Below, piece after piece: positions 17,291-26,226 of a stretch of DNA of 51,265 bases. The notes beneath the pieces are model-generated. The model was not told the origin of the DNA, made no database searches, and was given only the letters and a program-made list of their open reading frames with translations. The number at the start of each line of letters is the position of its first letter. The stretch's first letter is position 1. The translations under genes were made by a program, and so were the position numbers. This DNA comes from Sneathiella sp. (GTDB taxonomy: Bacteria > Pseudomonadota > Alphaproteobacteria > Sneathiellales > Sneathiellaceae). The DNA lies in the NCBI GenBank assembly GCA_002706985.1, contig PAKP01000086.1, forward strand, positions 1 through 51,265. Direction: 5' to 3'.

Positions 17291-18547
17291 CTATTGAGCG
17301 TAAGAGATACGCCAAACCGTTTGGCTGACCGCATCAGCGATGAGCAGCGAACCATCCGCCGCCACAGCAAGCCCGACGGGCCGCCCCCATACTTTTGCTG
17401 CGCCTGGCTCCTCCGCTTCAATGCGGAAACCGGTTGCAAAATTCTGATAGGATCCTGTCGGGCGGCCATCTTCGAACGGAACCCTGACAATTTTGTAGCC
17501 TGTAGGTTTCGATGCGTTCCATGATCCTTGAAAAGCAACAAAAGCATCATTCACATACTCATCCGGAAAGGATCCTCCGCGATAAAAGGTGAGGCCGAGT
17601 GGGGCGGAATGCGACTGGAACAGCACATCCGGCAGGATCGATTTCTCCACCATCTCCGGCGCTTCCTCCGCGTAATCAGGATCAGGGAAAGTCCCGGTAT
17701 AGGCATATGGCCAGCCATAAAAGCCGCCTTGCTTAACCTCCGTCAGATAGTCCGGCACCAATCCGTCACCATATCCATCCCGTTCATTCACGACGGTGTA
17801 AAGTGCCCCGGTTTGCGGGTTGAAATCCATCCCGACAGGATTCCTGAGGCCCGTCGCCACCGTCTCCATTCTGTTGTCATCGAGGTAGTATTTCTGGATG
17901 CTGGCCCTTGGGAGCGGTTCAATACCAACATTAGAGGCGCTGCCGACAGCGATATACAAAGCATTATCCTTCTCATCATAGAGAAGGATACGGGTCCAGT
18001 GCCCGCCGCCATCGCCAAGAGATCCCGGCTCGGTGACCTCTTCGATTGGCCCGCTCACTTCAAGATCACCAACCTTGAACGGAACCCGCCGAAGCTGAGT
18101 TTCCTCGCCGATGTAAAGCCAATCGCCGACAATCGCCATGCCGTGAGGAGTGTCGAGGTCGCTAACAAGAACGCTTGCCATTTCTGCATCCCCGTCCCCG
18201 TCTGCATCACGCAGAAGCGTTATCTTGCTGCCGCGTGGTTCTGCCAGCAGAACATCCCCGTTCTCGAGGCTGTAAAGCCATCGCGCATGTGTCAGGTCTT
18301 TGCGAAAAGCATTGACCTTGAAGCCCGGTAGAACATTCAGTTCGCCCTCTTTGTTGGTGCTTACCCGACGCGGGCTCAACGCCTCGACCGGTGTTTCGTA
18401 TGGTTTGGGAAGATCCTCGGCCCGGATCGTAATCGTCGCACCGATTTCATCACTGTCCGCCGCATGAGCGGCAGCAAATGGCATGGCGACCAATATCATG
18501 AGGGTCATCACCGACAGATTTTTTATACGCGCAGCTATTTGTTTCAT
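17291..18547 (-). CDS. PQQ-dependent sugar (sorbosone-like) dehydrogenase, exported
   Basis: About 418 residues with a signal peptide (MKQIAARIKNL, hydrophobic core, cleavage after AAAHA). The mature part is a six-bladed propeller of the glucose/sorbosone dehydrogenase family: LLAEPRGSKITLLRDADGDG, PHGMAIVGDWLYIGEE, GDGGGHWTRILLYDEKDNALYIAVG, NPVGMDFNPQTGALYTVVNERD and GGFYGWPYAYTG. Such enzymes oxidise sugars in the periplasm with PQQ; no PQQ synthesis genes are nearby. AAAGGA ahead of the ATG at 18547 decides the start over an upstream in-frame codon. Confidence 0.88.
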   Translation of the reverse strand: MKQIAARIKNLSVMTLMILVAMPFAAAHAADSDEIGATITIRAEDLPKPYETPVEALSPRRVSTNKEGELNVLPGFKVNAFRKDLTHARWLYSLENGDVLLAEPRGSKITLLRDADGDGDAEMASVLVSDLDTPHGMAIVGDWLYIGEETQLRRVPFKVGDLEVSGPIEEVTEPGSLGDGGGHWTRILLYDEKDNALYIAVGSASNVGIEPLPRASIQKYYLDDNRMETVATGLRNPVGMDFNPQTGALYTVVNERDGYGDGLVPDYLTEVKQGGFYGWPYAYTGTFPDPDYAEEAPEMVEKSILPDVLFQSHSAPLGLTFYRGGSFPDEYVNDAFVAFQGSWNASKPTGYKIVRVPFEDGRPTGSYQNFATGFRIEAEEPGAAKVWGRPVGLAVAADGSLLIADAVSQTVWRISYAQ

Positions 18548-18680
18548 CTCTTCCTTTCGGTAACAGATTACCAACTATTTTCCCATATAATCTGGATATG
18601 GTCTTGTCACCGCCCAAAGGAAAGTTAAACTAGAGGACAGGCCGGTTTAATGCGCAAATCAGGAAGCCAGTATCTCAAGA

Positions 18681-19400
18681 ATGCCACAGAAAGTCCTACT
18701 TGTTCTCCATCAGGCCACATCCGACCCCGGTCGTGTCGGTGAAGCTATCAGAACACGCGGTTTCGAGTTGGATATGCGAATTCCCGCCATCGGCGATCCC
18801 TTGCCGAAAACGATGGATGCACATGACGCCGCTGTTATCTTTGGCGGACCGATGAGTGCGAATGATGATCACGAAGCTTTTATTCGCGATGAGACCAAAC
18901 TGATCGACGTCATCTTGAAAAGTGAAACACCCTACCTCGGCATCTGTCTTGGCGCCCAGATTATGGCCCGCGCCTTGGGTGCGCGCGTCGCAGAACATGA
19001 AGACGGCTTTCGTGAGATCGGCTATTACCAACTGACCCCGACCGAGAATGGCAGCCCCCTCTTTCATCAGCCGATGCAGGCCTATCAATGGCATCGAGAG
19101 GGCTTTGATCTGCCGCAAGGTGCAACTCTGCTTGCAAGCGGAGACCTATTCCCGAACCAAGCTTATCAGGTCGGGAAAAACGCCTTCGGCATTCAATTCC
19201 ACCCAGAAGTTACTGAAGCGATGAACCGCCGCTGGGCTAAGAAGGCAGCCCATATGCTTTCTGATCCGGGTGCCCAGTCCGCCGAAGTCCAGCTGGAAGG
19301 TCGCCGTCAATATGACGATGAGGTCAGAAACTGGCTTGATCGCTTTTTGGATCACTGGCTCCCGCCTTTAGCGCAGCAACAGGTGGCCTTTGGCAGTTAG
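18681..19400 (+). CDS. Class I glutamine amidotransferase-like protein
   Basis: A 239-residue GATase1 domain protein. The nucleophile is Cys89 in YLGICLGAQ, and the dyad is completed by His174 and Glu176 in GIQFHPEVT. FGGPMSAND near residues 54-62 is the usual oxyanion strand. The overall form resembles the stand-alone GMP-synthase-like amidotransferases that act on small amines or gamma-glutamyl compounds. No synthetase partner is adjacent, so the acceptor is unknown. It ends three bases from the convergent CoA transferase gene. Confidence 0.87.
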   Translation: MPQKVLLVLHQATSDPGRVGEAIRTRGFELDMRIPAIGDPLPKTMDAHDAAVIFGGPMSANDDHEAFIRDETKLIDVILKSETPYLGICLGAQIMARALGARVAEHEDGFREIGYYQLTPTENGSPLFHQPMQAYQWHREGFDLPQGATLLASGDLFPNQAYQVGKNAFGIQFHPEVTEAMNRRWAKKAAHMLSDPGAQSAEVQLEGRRQYDDEVRNWLDRFLDHWLPPLAQQQVAFGS

Positions 19401-19403
19401 ACT

Positions 19404-20594
19404 CTAAATCACGCGTTTGGATCGCAAATCCGCAAGCTCTTCTTCGGAATAGCCAAGCCCTTTCATAATCTCGTCTGTATGTTCGCCCAGCGTCGGCGCC
19501 CGTGTTTTCATCTTTGTATCCGTTTTGGACATCTTGATCGGCAATTCCGTTAGCGGAATCTTCCTGTCGAAGCCCGGATACTCCATTTCCCTCATAATCC
19601 CCATTGCCGCGAGATGCGGATCATCCAGCACTTCCTGTGGCGACATGACGGGACCGCATGGAAGCCGGACCTCATCCATCGCTGCAATCGCCTCTTTTGT
19701 CGTGCGTTCGGCACACCATTTCGCCATACGTTCGGAAATGATCTCGTTATGATCACCGCGGCTCTGGTCCGTCTTGAAGCGCGGATCTGTCAGCCAGTGA
19801 TCCTCTCCAATCAGCTTGCACCAGCGTTCGAACAACGGCCAGCCGAGAGACTGCACCAGAACCCAGCCATCCTTTGTCTTGAAGGTATCACCCGGCCCGG
19901 CACCTTGTGCGCGATTTGCCGTTCCAACACGGTTAAGCTTTAACACCGCCTGTTCCATCAGTGTGACGCTTGAAATGAGGACGGACGAACCAAACAAAGA
20001 TGTATTGATGACCTGCCCTTCCCCTGTCATGTCACGGTGACGCAATGCAGCCATCGTCCCGATAGCGCCCATCAATGCCGTCGTGAAGTCGACATATGGA
20101 CCATAGAGCTTACGCGGCTCACCCCCGCTTCCAGACATATACATAACGCCGGACATTGCCTGCCCCAGACCATCAAAACCGACGCGGTTTTTATAAGGCC
20201 CCTCGTCTCCGAAAGCGGACCCGTGCGTGAGGATAATGTCTTCCTTGATAGCCTTCAGACTCTCATAATCGAGACCCATCGCCTCCAGTGTTTCAATCGG
20301 CAGGTTCGCAACCACGACATCCGCCGTCTTCACCAGGCGTTTGACCACTTCCCGCCCTTCAGGCTTCATTGGGTTCAGAGTCATCCCTTTTTTGTTCTGC
20401 GCCATCTGCATGAACATGCCGCCATCACCTGTCTGATCCTCTGTCAGCGGTGTGATATAGCGATCCTCACTCCCGGTGAGTTTTTCAATCCGGATAACTT
20501 CCGCTCCAAAATCGGATAACACCGTCGCACAATAGGGCCCGGCAATATAACGGCCAAAATCCAGAACCCGGATTCCCGATAAGATATTCGACAT
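19404..20594 (-). CDS. Family III CoA transferase (CaiB/BaiF type)
   Basis: A 396-residue protein with the family III signature LDFGRYIAGPYCATVLSDFGAEVIRIE at residues 11-37. The catalytic aspartate falls at Asp169 in YGPYVDF, the same number as in formyl-CoA transferase. These enzymes exchange CoA between carboxylic acids through a mixed anhydride. The substrate acids cannot be inferred; carnitine, bile-acid, oxalate and C4/C5 dicarboxylate enzymes all share the fold. It is transcribed alone, with the peroxiredoxin gene 166 bases upstream. Confidence 0.92.
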   Translation of the reverse strand: MSNILSGIRVLDFGRYIAGPYCATVLSDFGAEVIRIEKLTGSEDRYITPLTEDQTGDGGMFMQMAQNKKGMTLNPMKPEGREVVKRLVKTADVVVANLPIETLEAMGLDYESLKAIKEDIILTHGSAFGDEGPYKNRVGFDGLGQAMSGVMYMSGSGGEPRKLYGPYVDFTTALMGAIGTMAALRHRDMTGEGQVINTSLFGSSVLISSVTLMEQAVLKLNRVGTANRAQGAGPGDTFKTKDGWVLVQSLGWPLFERWCKLIGEDHWLTDPRFKTDQSRGDHNEIISERMAKWCAERTTKEAIAAMDEVRLPCGPVMSPQEVLDDPHLAAMGIMREMEYPGFDRKIPLTELPIKMSKTDTKMKTRAPTLGEHTDEIMKGLGYSEEELADLRSKRVI

Positions 20595-20760
20595 TTTTCA
20601 TGCTCTCCTGATCATTCTTGTTATTTTTTCCAGGAATATTCAAATCCCGTTTTCCATGCAAGAATGCCTTTAATAGAAAGCTTTGGCAATGACTTAGGCC
20701 CACAGGTTGCTGAGAACTTCGCGAACCTATCTTCGGGCGGTTCTGAAAGCCAACAAAATT

Positions 20761-21294
20761 CTAGGCGGCGTGTGTTCCCCGGATCGGATAGTCATTTTCC
20801 CAGATAAAACGGATTCCGCGAAGTATCGCCCCGAGTTCCGGGCGGGAAAAGGGCGCATTTGAAATATCAATGATCTGAATTATCCCGTCCGGGCGAAGGA
20901 CAAACAGCCCTGGTTCCGGAAACGGCTGATCCGTCTCCTTCGGTGATCGCGGATCGGATATATACAAGCCAAGCGCCTTCATCTGATCGATTGAGAGATC
21001 ATAACCGACGGGGAAAGTCAGGTTGTGCTCTTCGACTACCGCTGACGTTTTCTCGAAACCATCTCCAGAAACTGCAACGACATCCACTCCCGCCACATCG
21101 AAATCACTTTTCAGGCTCTCCAGCTGTGCCAGATAGCGCATGCAAATCGGACAATGCTTTCCACGATAGACAATGACGAGCTGCCATCGATCCATATTGG
21201 AGTCTGACACACCAAAGGTAAGTTCGCCACCGGCAGCAAGTGGAACAATAGTCTCAGGGAATTTCTGTCCTGCCGTCAACTTAGTGTCTGTCAT
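20761..21294 (-). CDS. Peroxiredoxin-like (AhpC/TSA) redoxin
   Basis: A 177-residue thioredoxin-fold protein. The only two cysteines form a CxxC pair, Cys48 and Cys51, in YRGKHCPICMRYL, in place of the usual PxxxTxxC of true peroxiredoxins. The rest (FDVAGVDVVAVSGDG, LTFPVGYD, GLFVLRPDGII) is peroxiredoxin-like. It may reduce peroxides or act as a thiol-disulfide reductase in the cytosol; there is no signal peptide. I use the ATG at 21294 behind GAGAGGG rather than an in-frame TTG two codons before it. Confidence 0.85.
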   Translation of the reverse strand: MTDTKLTAGQKFPETIVPLAAGGELTFGVSDSNMDRWQLVIVYRGKHCPICMRYLAQLESLKSDFDVAGVDVVAVSGDGFEKTSAVVEEHNLTFPVGYDLSIDQMKALGLYISDPRSPKETDQPFPEPGLFVLRPDGIIQIIDISNAPFSRPELGAILRGIRFIWENDYPIRGTHAA

Positions 21295-21415
21295 CGTCAA
21301 CCCTCTCCGTTTTGGCCCAAAATCCGGCTAATTTATTTAGAATGATCGTTCCAATAAATTAGGTTCTCCGCCAATGAATGACAAGAGGCTTTGAGATGTC
21401 AGAGAGCGATTGCTT

Positions 21416-21937
21416 TCATTCAACAATGAGCTGAGTCAACTGCCAGATCGACCGGCCGTAGTATTTCTCCTGCGCGAGTTCGTCATCCGTATCATATGGA
21501 TAAATTATCCAGAACGGCGCATAGACATCTTCTTCCAGCCATTCACCGTCCATCTTGTAGGCAATAATCACGTCATAGTCCGTCGCATCGGAGATGGGGA
21601 TTTCAACCGTGTAGCCGTCCTTGGCCATCGCCTTCAGGACAGTCCCGTCTGCCTCTACCTTGTCCAGAATATCGCGAAGAAAAACGCCGCGAAAGCGTGT
21701 CTTTCCGGTTGTCCAGGGGCTGGAGGTGACAATGACAACCGGTTTGGAAGCGGCCATATCTCCCGGACTGAAATAAATTGCCCCATGTTCAGACTTGATA
21801 TTCCCTGTAATCGCAAGTTTGGTTTCTTCTGCCATCGCGATAGATGCGCTCATCAAGATCAACAGAAACAACACGGCCCAGCTCAGAATATTCCGGTAGA
21901 CTATGATTTCACTCTTCAACGCATATGACTTTGCCAA
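21416..21937 (-). CDS. Exported molybdopterin-domain-like protein
   Basis: A 173-residue protein with an N-terminal signal or anchor (LSWAVLFLLILMSASIAMAEE). The exported part resembles the oxidoreductase molybdopterin-binding fold in reduced form: ITGNIKSEHG, TSSPWTTGKTRFRGVFLRDIL, KDGYTVEIPISDA and APFWIIYPYD, ending in RSIWQL. Members of this small family usually lack the cysteine that ligates molybdenum, and none is present here, so it may act as a ligand-binding or sensor part. No partner kinase is adjacent. It is divergent from the GT9 gene. Confidence 0.7.
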   Translation of the reverse strand: MAKSYALKSEIIVYRNILSWAVLFLLILMSASIAMAEETKLAITGNIKSEHGAIYFSPGDMAASKPVVIVTSSPWTTGKTRFRGVFLRDILDKVEADGTVLKAMAKDGYTVEIPISDATDYDVIIAYKMDGEWLEEDVYAPFWIIYPYDTDDELAQEKYYGRSIWQLTQLIVE

Positions 21938-22103
21938 TGTCCTGCTCCCATAAAGAATTTAATCTGCCAAATAATCATGGCAGGCGACGACACCCTGTCG
22001 AAAAAATACCGCCTCCCATCAGCGCAAACAGCGATAATAATGGAGGCAATCGTTATAATCGTATATGTAGCCGATACTGAAGTTTACGTTCAAAGGTTTT
22101 TTT

Positions 22104-23060
22104 ATGAAGCGCACATTGTTTGTCGCCTCGAACCGGCTGGGCGATGCGGTTCTAACGACGGGAGTTCTACATTACCTCCTAGAAACAGAATCGGATATTC
22201 CAATTACCGTGGTTTGCGGCGATATTCCCAAGAGCATTTTTGAGGGTGTGCCGGGAGTCGACCGTGTCATCGGAGTGAAAAAACGCTGCCTCAGCCTGCA
22301 CTGGCCGGAGGTCGCTTTATCCCTTGGCCCCGTGGTCTGGCATCGTATCGTCGACTTTCGGGGCTCTCTTCTGGGGTTTCTCCCGGCACGTCATCGCCAT
22401 ATATGGCGCGGTGGAAAAGATGACATTCATAAGGCACAGGCCAACGCCCAGCTTATCGGTCTTGATAAACCACTCCCACCTCGTATTTTGCCGACGCCTA
22501 GCCAGATTGATGCCTCAGGAAAATGGCTCGGTCCCGTTGATCAGCGCGGAAAAATCATGGCGCTAGCCCCAACGGCCAACTTTTACCAAAAGCAATGGCA
22601 CCACGAGAATTATCTGAGGCTTGCAAAAGAACTGACCGCAAAAGACGGTATACTGGAAGGCGCCCGCATCGCGGTTTTTGGCGCCCCCGGCGAGGAAGCC
22701 CAGGCGATGCCGGTCGTGAACGCCCTGCCGAAAGAACAGGTCATTGACCTTGTTGGCAAAACAACACCTATGGAAGCCGCGACCATCCTCTCGCAATGTG
22801 ATCTGTTCGTCGGGAACGATTCCGGACTGATGCATACGGCGGTGGCCGTCGATATTCCGACCGTGGCGCTGTTCGGCATCGGCAAGCCAACGGTTTACCG
22901 TCCCTGGGGCGATCGCTCCCTTTGCCTTCAAAGCGCACCTCCGGGGACGCCGATTATTCGACCCGAAGGATATTCCGATCTCAATCGGGCAGAACCGCTC
23001 CCGCTTGAGCGCGTCCTTAAGGAAGTTGAGAGCTTTTACGTCCGCATTACCGAAAAGTAA
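22104..23060 (+). CDS. Glycosyltransferase family 9 (heptosyltransferase-like)
   Basis: A 318-residue GT9 protein. The N-terminus RTLFVASNRLGDAVLTTGVLHYL is the acceptor domain start, and CDLFVGNDSGLMHTAVAVDIPTVALFG near residues 232-258 is the donor-binding signature. It probably adds a heptose or related sugar to the lipopolysaccharide core on the inner face of the cytoplasmic membrane. AAAGG precedes the ATG. The convergent neighbour is an MsbA-like exporter, which agrees with an envelope role. Which core position it serves cannot be decided. Confidence 0.88.
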   Translation: MKRTLFVASNRLGDAVLTTGVLHYLLETESDIPITVVCGDIPKSIFEGVPGVDRVIGVKKRCLSLHWPEVALSLGPVVWHRIVDFRGSLLGFLPARHRHIWRGGKDDIHKAQANAQLIGLDKPLPPRILPTPSQIDASGKWLGPVDQRGKIMALAPTANFYQKQWHHENYLRLAKELTAKDGILEGARIAVFGAPGEEAQAMPVVNALPKEQVIDLVGKTTPMEAATILSQCDLFVGNDSGLMHTAVAVDIPTVALFGIGKPTVYRPWGDRSLCLQSAPPGTPIIRPEGYSDLNRAEPLPLERVLKEVESFYVRITEK

Positions 23061-23072
23061 TATCTAAGTTAT

Positions 23073-24875
23073 TCAGGATTTGATTTCACGGAACGGCGTT
23101 ACACTCGAGTCAAAAGAAAACTGGTGATTATAGAGATCCGCATAGACCCCTTCTTTTTTCAAAAGCTGATCATGTGTCCCGCTTTCAACGATCTCGCCAG
23201 CAACCACGACATTGATCACATCCGCATCAAGAATTGTTGACAACCGATGTGCAACGACAAGCGATGTCCGCCCCTTCATAAGATGTTTGAGCGCCGTTTG
23301 AATTTTCCGCTCCGACTCCGTATCCAATGCTGATGTTGCTTCATCCAGCAACAGGATCGGGGCGTCTTTCAGCATTGCCCTGGCGATTGAGATACGTTGT
23401 TTCTGTCCGCCGGACAAACGAACGCCATGGCTTCCGACAAGGGTGTCATATCCTCGCGGCAAGGCCGATACAAAATCATGAACCGCCGCCGCTTTTGCCG
23501 CCTCAACAATTTCGGCATCACTCACGTCGTCTCGCCCATATGCAATATTGGCCCTCACTGTGTCGTCGAACAGGAAAACATCCTGACTGACCAGGGCTAT
23601 TTTCTGGCGAAGCGAGGCAATCGTTACGCCCCGTATGCTTTGACCATCGACCAGAATGTCGCCGCCGTTAACATCATAAAACCGGGGAATAAGGTTCAGA
23701 ATAGTTGATTTTCCGCCTCCTGACGGGCCCACCAGCGCAATCCTTTTACCGGCACCCATATGCAGCGAAATATCCTTTAGCACCACCTCATCCGGATGAT
23801 ACGCAAAATTGACATTCCTGAACTCAACTTCGCCCTTGTGAAACTCAAGTGGAGCGGCATCAGGCTTATCAACGATTTTATGTTCTATATCCATCAGCGT
23901 GAATATCCGCTGCGCCGCGGCGAGGCCTGTCTGCATTCGCGGGAATAGTTTTGCCACACTTTTAATGGGCTGATAGGCGAGCATGATGGCCGTAATGAAG
24001 GCAAAAAATGTACCGGGGGTCATCGCCCCCTCAATGACATTGCTGGCGCCATAAAAAATAACACCGGCAATCAAAAAGCCGGCAAGTGTCTCGACAATCG
24101 GTCCGCTTGTCGCTTCAATACGTAGCGCCTTGAACTGTATTTTAAACCGGTCTTCGATAACATCGTCGCCTTGCTGCACCGCTTGAGTTTCTCGATCATA
24201 AGCTTTGACAACACGAATCCCTTGAAAATTTTCCTCAAGAAACGAGCTGAAATCCGCCGTTTGCGCGAGCACCTTACTTGACGCCTTGCGGGATCGTTTC
24301 CCCAGCTGCCGGATTGCCAACGCGCCCGGGGGCAGAACGATTAAGATAAACAACGCCATCTTCCAGTCATAATAAAACAGCGACCCGATCAGGAATATCG
24401 CTGTGAGGCTGTCCTTGGTCATTACGACAAGCGTTTGCGTAGCCACCGTTTTCAGGTAATTGGTATCAAAAACAAAACGCGAGATCAGACTGCCCGACGC
24501 ATTGTCATGGAACCAGGCGAGATCCGCAAAAACCAGTTTCTTGAAGAGATCTTTCTGTATGTCAGCAACAACTCTGGTCCCGACCCAATCCATAACTACC
24601 GTCTGGCCATAGGTTGCAAACCCGCGGGCCGCAAAGATACAAACAACGGCTAGGGTTGTATAGATTACGAATTCCGGATTCTTGTCGAAAAAGACTTCAT
24701 CGATAATTGGCTTCATCACGAAGGCCGTCGCCGTCGCAGTCAAAGCACTTATAATCATGAAAAAAATTGCCAGAAACAGGCGGCCTTTGTAATCGATGAC
24801 GTAATCGCGCACCAACCGACCATACAAGGCGATTGTCGCAGATTTTGGCAGCTTTTCAGAGGTCGATTCGTTCAA
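23073..24875 (-). CDS. MsbA-like ABC transporter, permease and ATPase fused
   Basis: A 600-residue half-transporter. Residues 1-330 hold six membrane helices (for example FLAIFFMIISALTATATAFVM and MALFILIVLPPGALAI). The nucleotide-binding domain follows with Walker A GPSGGGKST near residue 390, the LSGGQKQRISIARA signature, Walker B ILLLDEATSALD and the H-loop VVAHRLSTI. It works as a homodimer and most likely flips lipid A-core or another lipid. Placed tail to tail with the heptosyltransferase-like gene, it fits LPS export, though other lipid or drug exporters of this class look alike. Confidence 0.9.
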   Translation of the reverse strand: MNESTSEKLPKSATIALYGRLVRDYVIDYKGRLFLAIFFMIISALTATATAFVMKPIIDEVFFDKNPEFVIYTTLAVVCIFAARGFATYGQTVVMDWVGTRVVADIQKDLFKKLVFADLAWFHDNASGSLISRFVFDTNYLKTVATQTLVVMTKDSLTAIFLIGSLFYYDWKMALFILIVLPPGALAIRQLGKRSRKASSKVLAQTADFSSFLEENFQGIRVVKAYDRETQAVQQGDDVIEDRFKIQFKALRIEATSGPIVETLAGFLIAGVIFYGASNVIEGAMTPGTFFAFITAIMLAYQPIKSVAKLFPRMQTGLAAAQRIFTLMDIEHKIVDKPDAAPLEFHKGEVEFRNVNFAYHPDEVVLKDISLHMGAGKRIALVGPSGGGKSTILNLIPRFYDVNGGDILVDGQSIRGVTIASLRQKIALVSQDVFLFDDTVRANIAYGRDDVSDAEIVEAAKAAAVHDFVSALPRGYDTLVGSHGVRLSGGQKQRISIARAMLKDAPILLLDEATSALDTESERKIQTALKHLMKGRTSLVVAHRLSTILDADVINVVVAGEIVESGTHDQLLKKEGVYADLYNHQFSFDSSVTPFREIKS

Positions 24876-25049
24876 TTTTTGTTTCCGGTTTTACCTGTCT
24901 CAATTGTCTAACTGGTATCACAGCCGGTATCTATCCAACAGAAAAATAAGTGGTTTCCGGTCTTGGAGACGCCAATGACAACCGAGATACAACAGTTTTT
25001 GTGACAGAGTAACGATTCTGAAGAAAACAGTGATTCTGTTTATTTTGCT

Positions 25050-25080
25050 ATTGATAATGACTATCATTTTCATTATCAAT
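25050..25080 (+). promoter_or_regulatory. Fur-box-like palindrome overlapping a sigma70 promoter
   Basis: ATTGATAATGA at 25050-25060 and its exact complement TCATTATCAAT at 25070-25080 form an 11-bp inverted repeat with a 9-base spacer. Bases 25053-25071 match 16 of 19 positions of the classical Fur consensus. A promoter is embedded: TTGATA at 25051-25056, 17 bases, then TATCAA at 25074-25079. Binding here would block RNA polymerase, so iron repression of the downstream barrel-imelysin-oxidase genes is expected. The regulator could be Fur or a related alphaproteobacterial protein. Confidence 0.75.
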
Positions 25081-25130
25081 CTAGTATCCAGTTCAAAAAA
25101 CGAAAACCACCCTCAGAAAGTTGTATTTAC

Positions 25131-25241
25131 ATGTCCAAGCACTTGGAACAATCAATTAACCAATCTTTATTATTAGCCATCACTGCACCGCTCTCTCTTT
25201 ATGGACTTTCCGTCTCTGCCGAAGAGCCCCCCATCCCGTGA
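25131..25241 (+). other. Signal-peptide ORF cut off from the barrel gene by one base
   Basis: From the ATG at 25131 the frame reads 36 residues: a basic start, hydrophobic core LLLAITAPLSLYGL and cleavage site VSA-EE, then stops at 25239. One additional C in the C6 tract at 25227-25232 would join it without a break to the barrel frame, giving EEPPHPVISGELSI and a total of about 360 residues. This is therefore the missing signal peptide of the next gene. The cause is either a sequencing error, a true inactivating mutation, or slippage at the C tract. Confidence 0.75.
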
Positions 25242-26212
25242 TTAGTGGAGAGCTCTCTATCGAGATTGAGGATGACTGGATATATCGCTCCGACGATCCG
25301 GCTGCAGAATTTAACGATCTTTATCCAACCGTCATTCTGGGAACGAATGTTGCGTTTACGGAAACAATATCCCTTAATTTCGAAGCGACGATGGAACCGG
25401 TCGAGGATCCGACCGGAGATCGGGCCTTCCAGGATCTCGGCGGATATTTGAATATCGCTACAATCAATTATGACGGCGAGGTGATCTCCGCCTATGCCGG
25501 TAAATTTACGCCTAACTTCGGGATTGCCTGGGACATTGCTCCTGGCATTTTTGGGACCAACCTTAATGAAGAATATGAACTGGCAGAGATGATCGGTGTT
25601 GGTGGCGGCTTTCATTTTGAGGCGGCAGGTGAACATACTTTAACCGCCAGCACATTTTTCCAGGACACGACCTTCCTCAGCAACTCCGTTGGCAACAAAC
25701 GCGGACCGGTAAGGCTGTCCGATGGGGGGCCCGGCAATACCGAGGATTTCTCCTCCTTTGCTGTTGCTCTTGACGGCGGCTTCGAAAAGCTGGCGGGATT
25801 TCGCTATCATGCCGGTTTCTCATCCCTCGCCTCGGGACAAGGGGGAGATGCCCGGCAGTTAGGGTACGCCATTGGGGGCGAATATGCCTTTCTTGTTGGC
25901 GAAGATATGACCATTTCACCCATGGCGGAATTTGTCTATTTTGACAATTATGGCGGCATTGATAACGACACCGCCAAATATCTGACGACCGGTGTTACTG
26001 TAAATTATGCAAACTGGGTGGCCTCCACAACCTATCAACGCCGAGATACAAAAGCTGCTGGCATCTCCACAGATGACTACGTCCTGGATGTTACCCTTGG
26101 ATATCTCTTTGACATGGGACTCGGTGTTGCCGCCGCTTGGCGTGGCGCTGAAGAAGGCGGTGTTGACTCCGAGGGACTTGGCTTTCTCGTCTCTTATGCA
26201 ATCGAATTCTAA
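25238..26212 (+). CDS. Outer-membrane beta-barrel protein of an iron-type locus (lacks its own signal)
   Basis: A 324-residue frame starting at GTG. It is rich in alternating aromatic/polar strands (ISLNFEATMEP, ISAYAGKFTPNFGIAWD, GFRYHAGFSSLA, YAIGGEYAFLV, VLDVTLGYLFD) and ends in YAIEF with a terminal Phe, the mark of outer-membrane barrels. It looks like a porin of about 16 strands, perhaps of the LbtU siderophore-porin type, but that name is a guess. As it stands it has no signal peptide; one lies just upstream in another frame. The imelysin gene follows after 14 bases, and the Fur-like promoter lies upstream, so a role in iron or metal-complex passage is inferred. Confidence 0.7.
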   Translation: MISGELSIEIEDDWIYRSDDPAAEFNDLYPTVILGTNVAFTETISLNFEATMEPVEDPTGDRAFQDLGGYLNIATINYDGEVISAYAGKFTPNFGIAWDIAPGIFGTNLNEEYELAEMIGVGGGFHFEAAGEHTLTASTFFQDTTFLSNSVGNKRGPVRLSDGGPGNTEDFSSFAVALDGGFEKLAGFRYHAGFSSLASGQGGDARQLGYAIGGEYAFLVGEDMTISPMAEFVYFDNYGGIDNDTAKYLTTGVTVNYANWVASTTYQRRDTKAAGISTDDYVLDVTLGYLFDMGLGVAAAWRGAEEGGVDSEGLGFLVSYAIEF

Positions 26213-26226
26213 TAATGAGGTATTCA

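Noticed and set aside
17528..18331. A 267-codon open frame antisense to the PQQ sugar dehydrogenase
   Set aside because: The opposite strand codes for an unmistakable propeller protein with signal peptide; no domain or ribosome binding site here.
25238..26212. Firm naming of the barrel as an LbtU siderophore porin
   Set aside because: Only general barrel features and the iron-type context support it; no family motif could be checked by eye.
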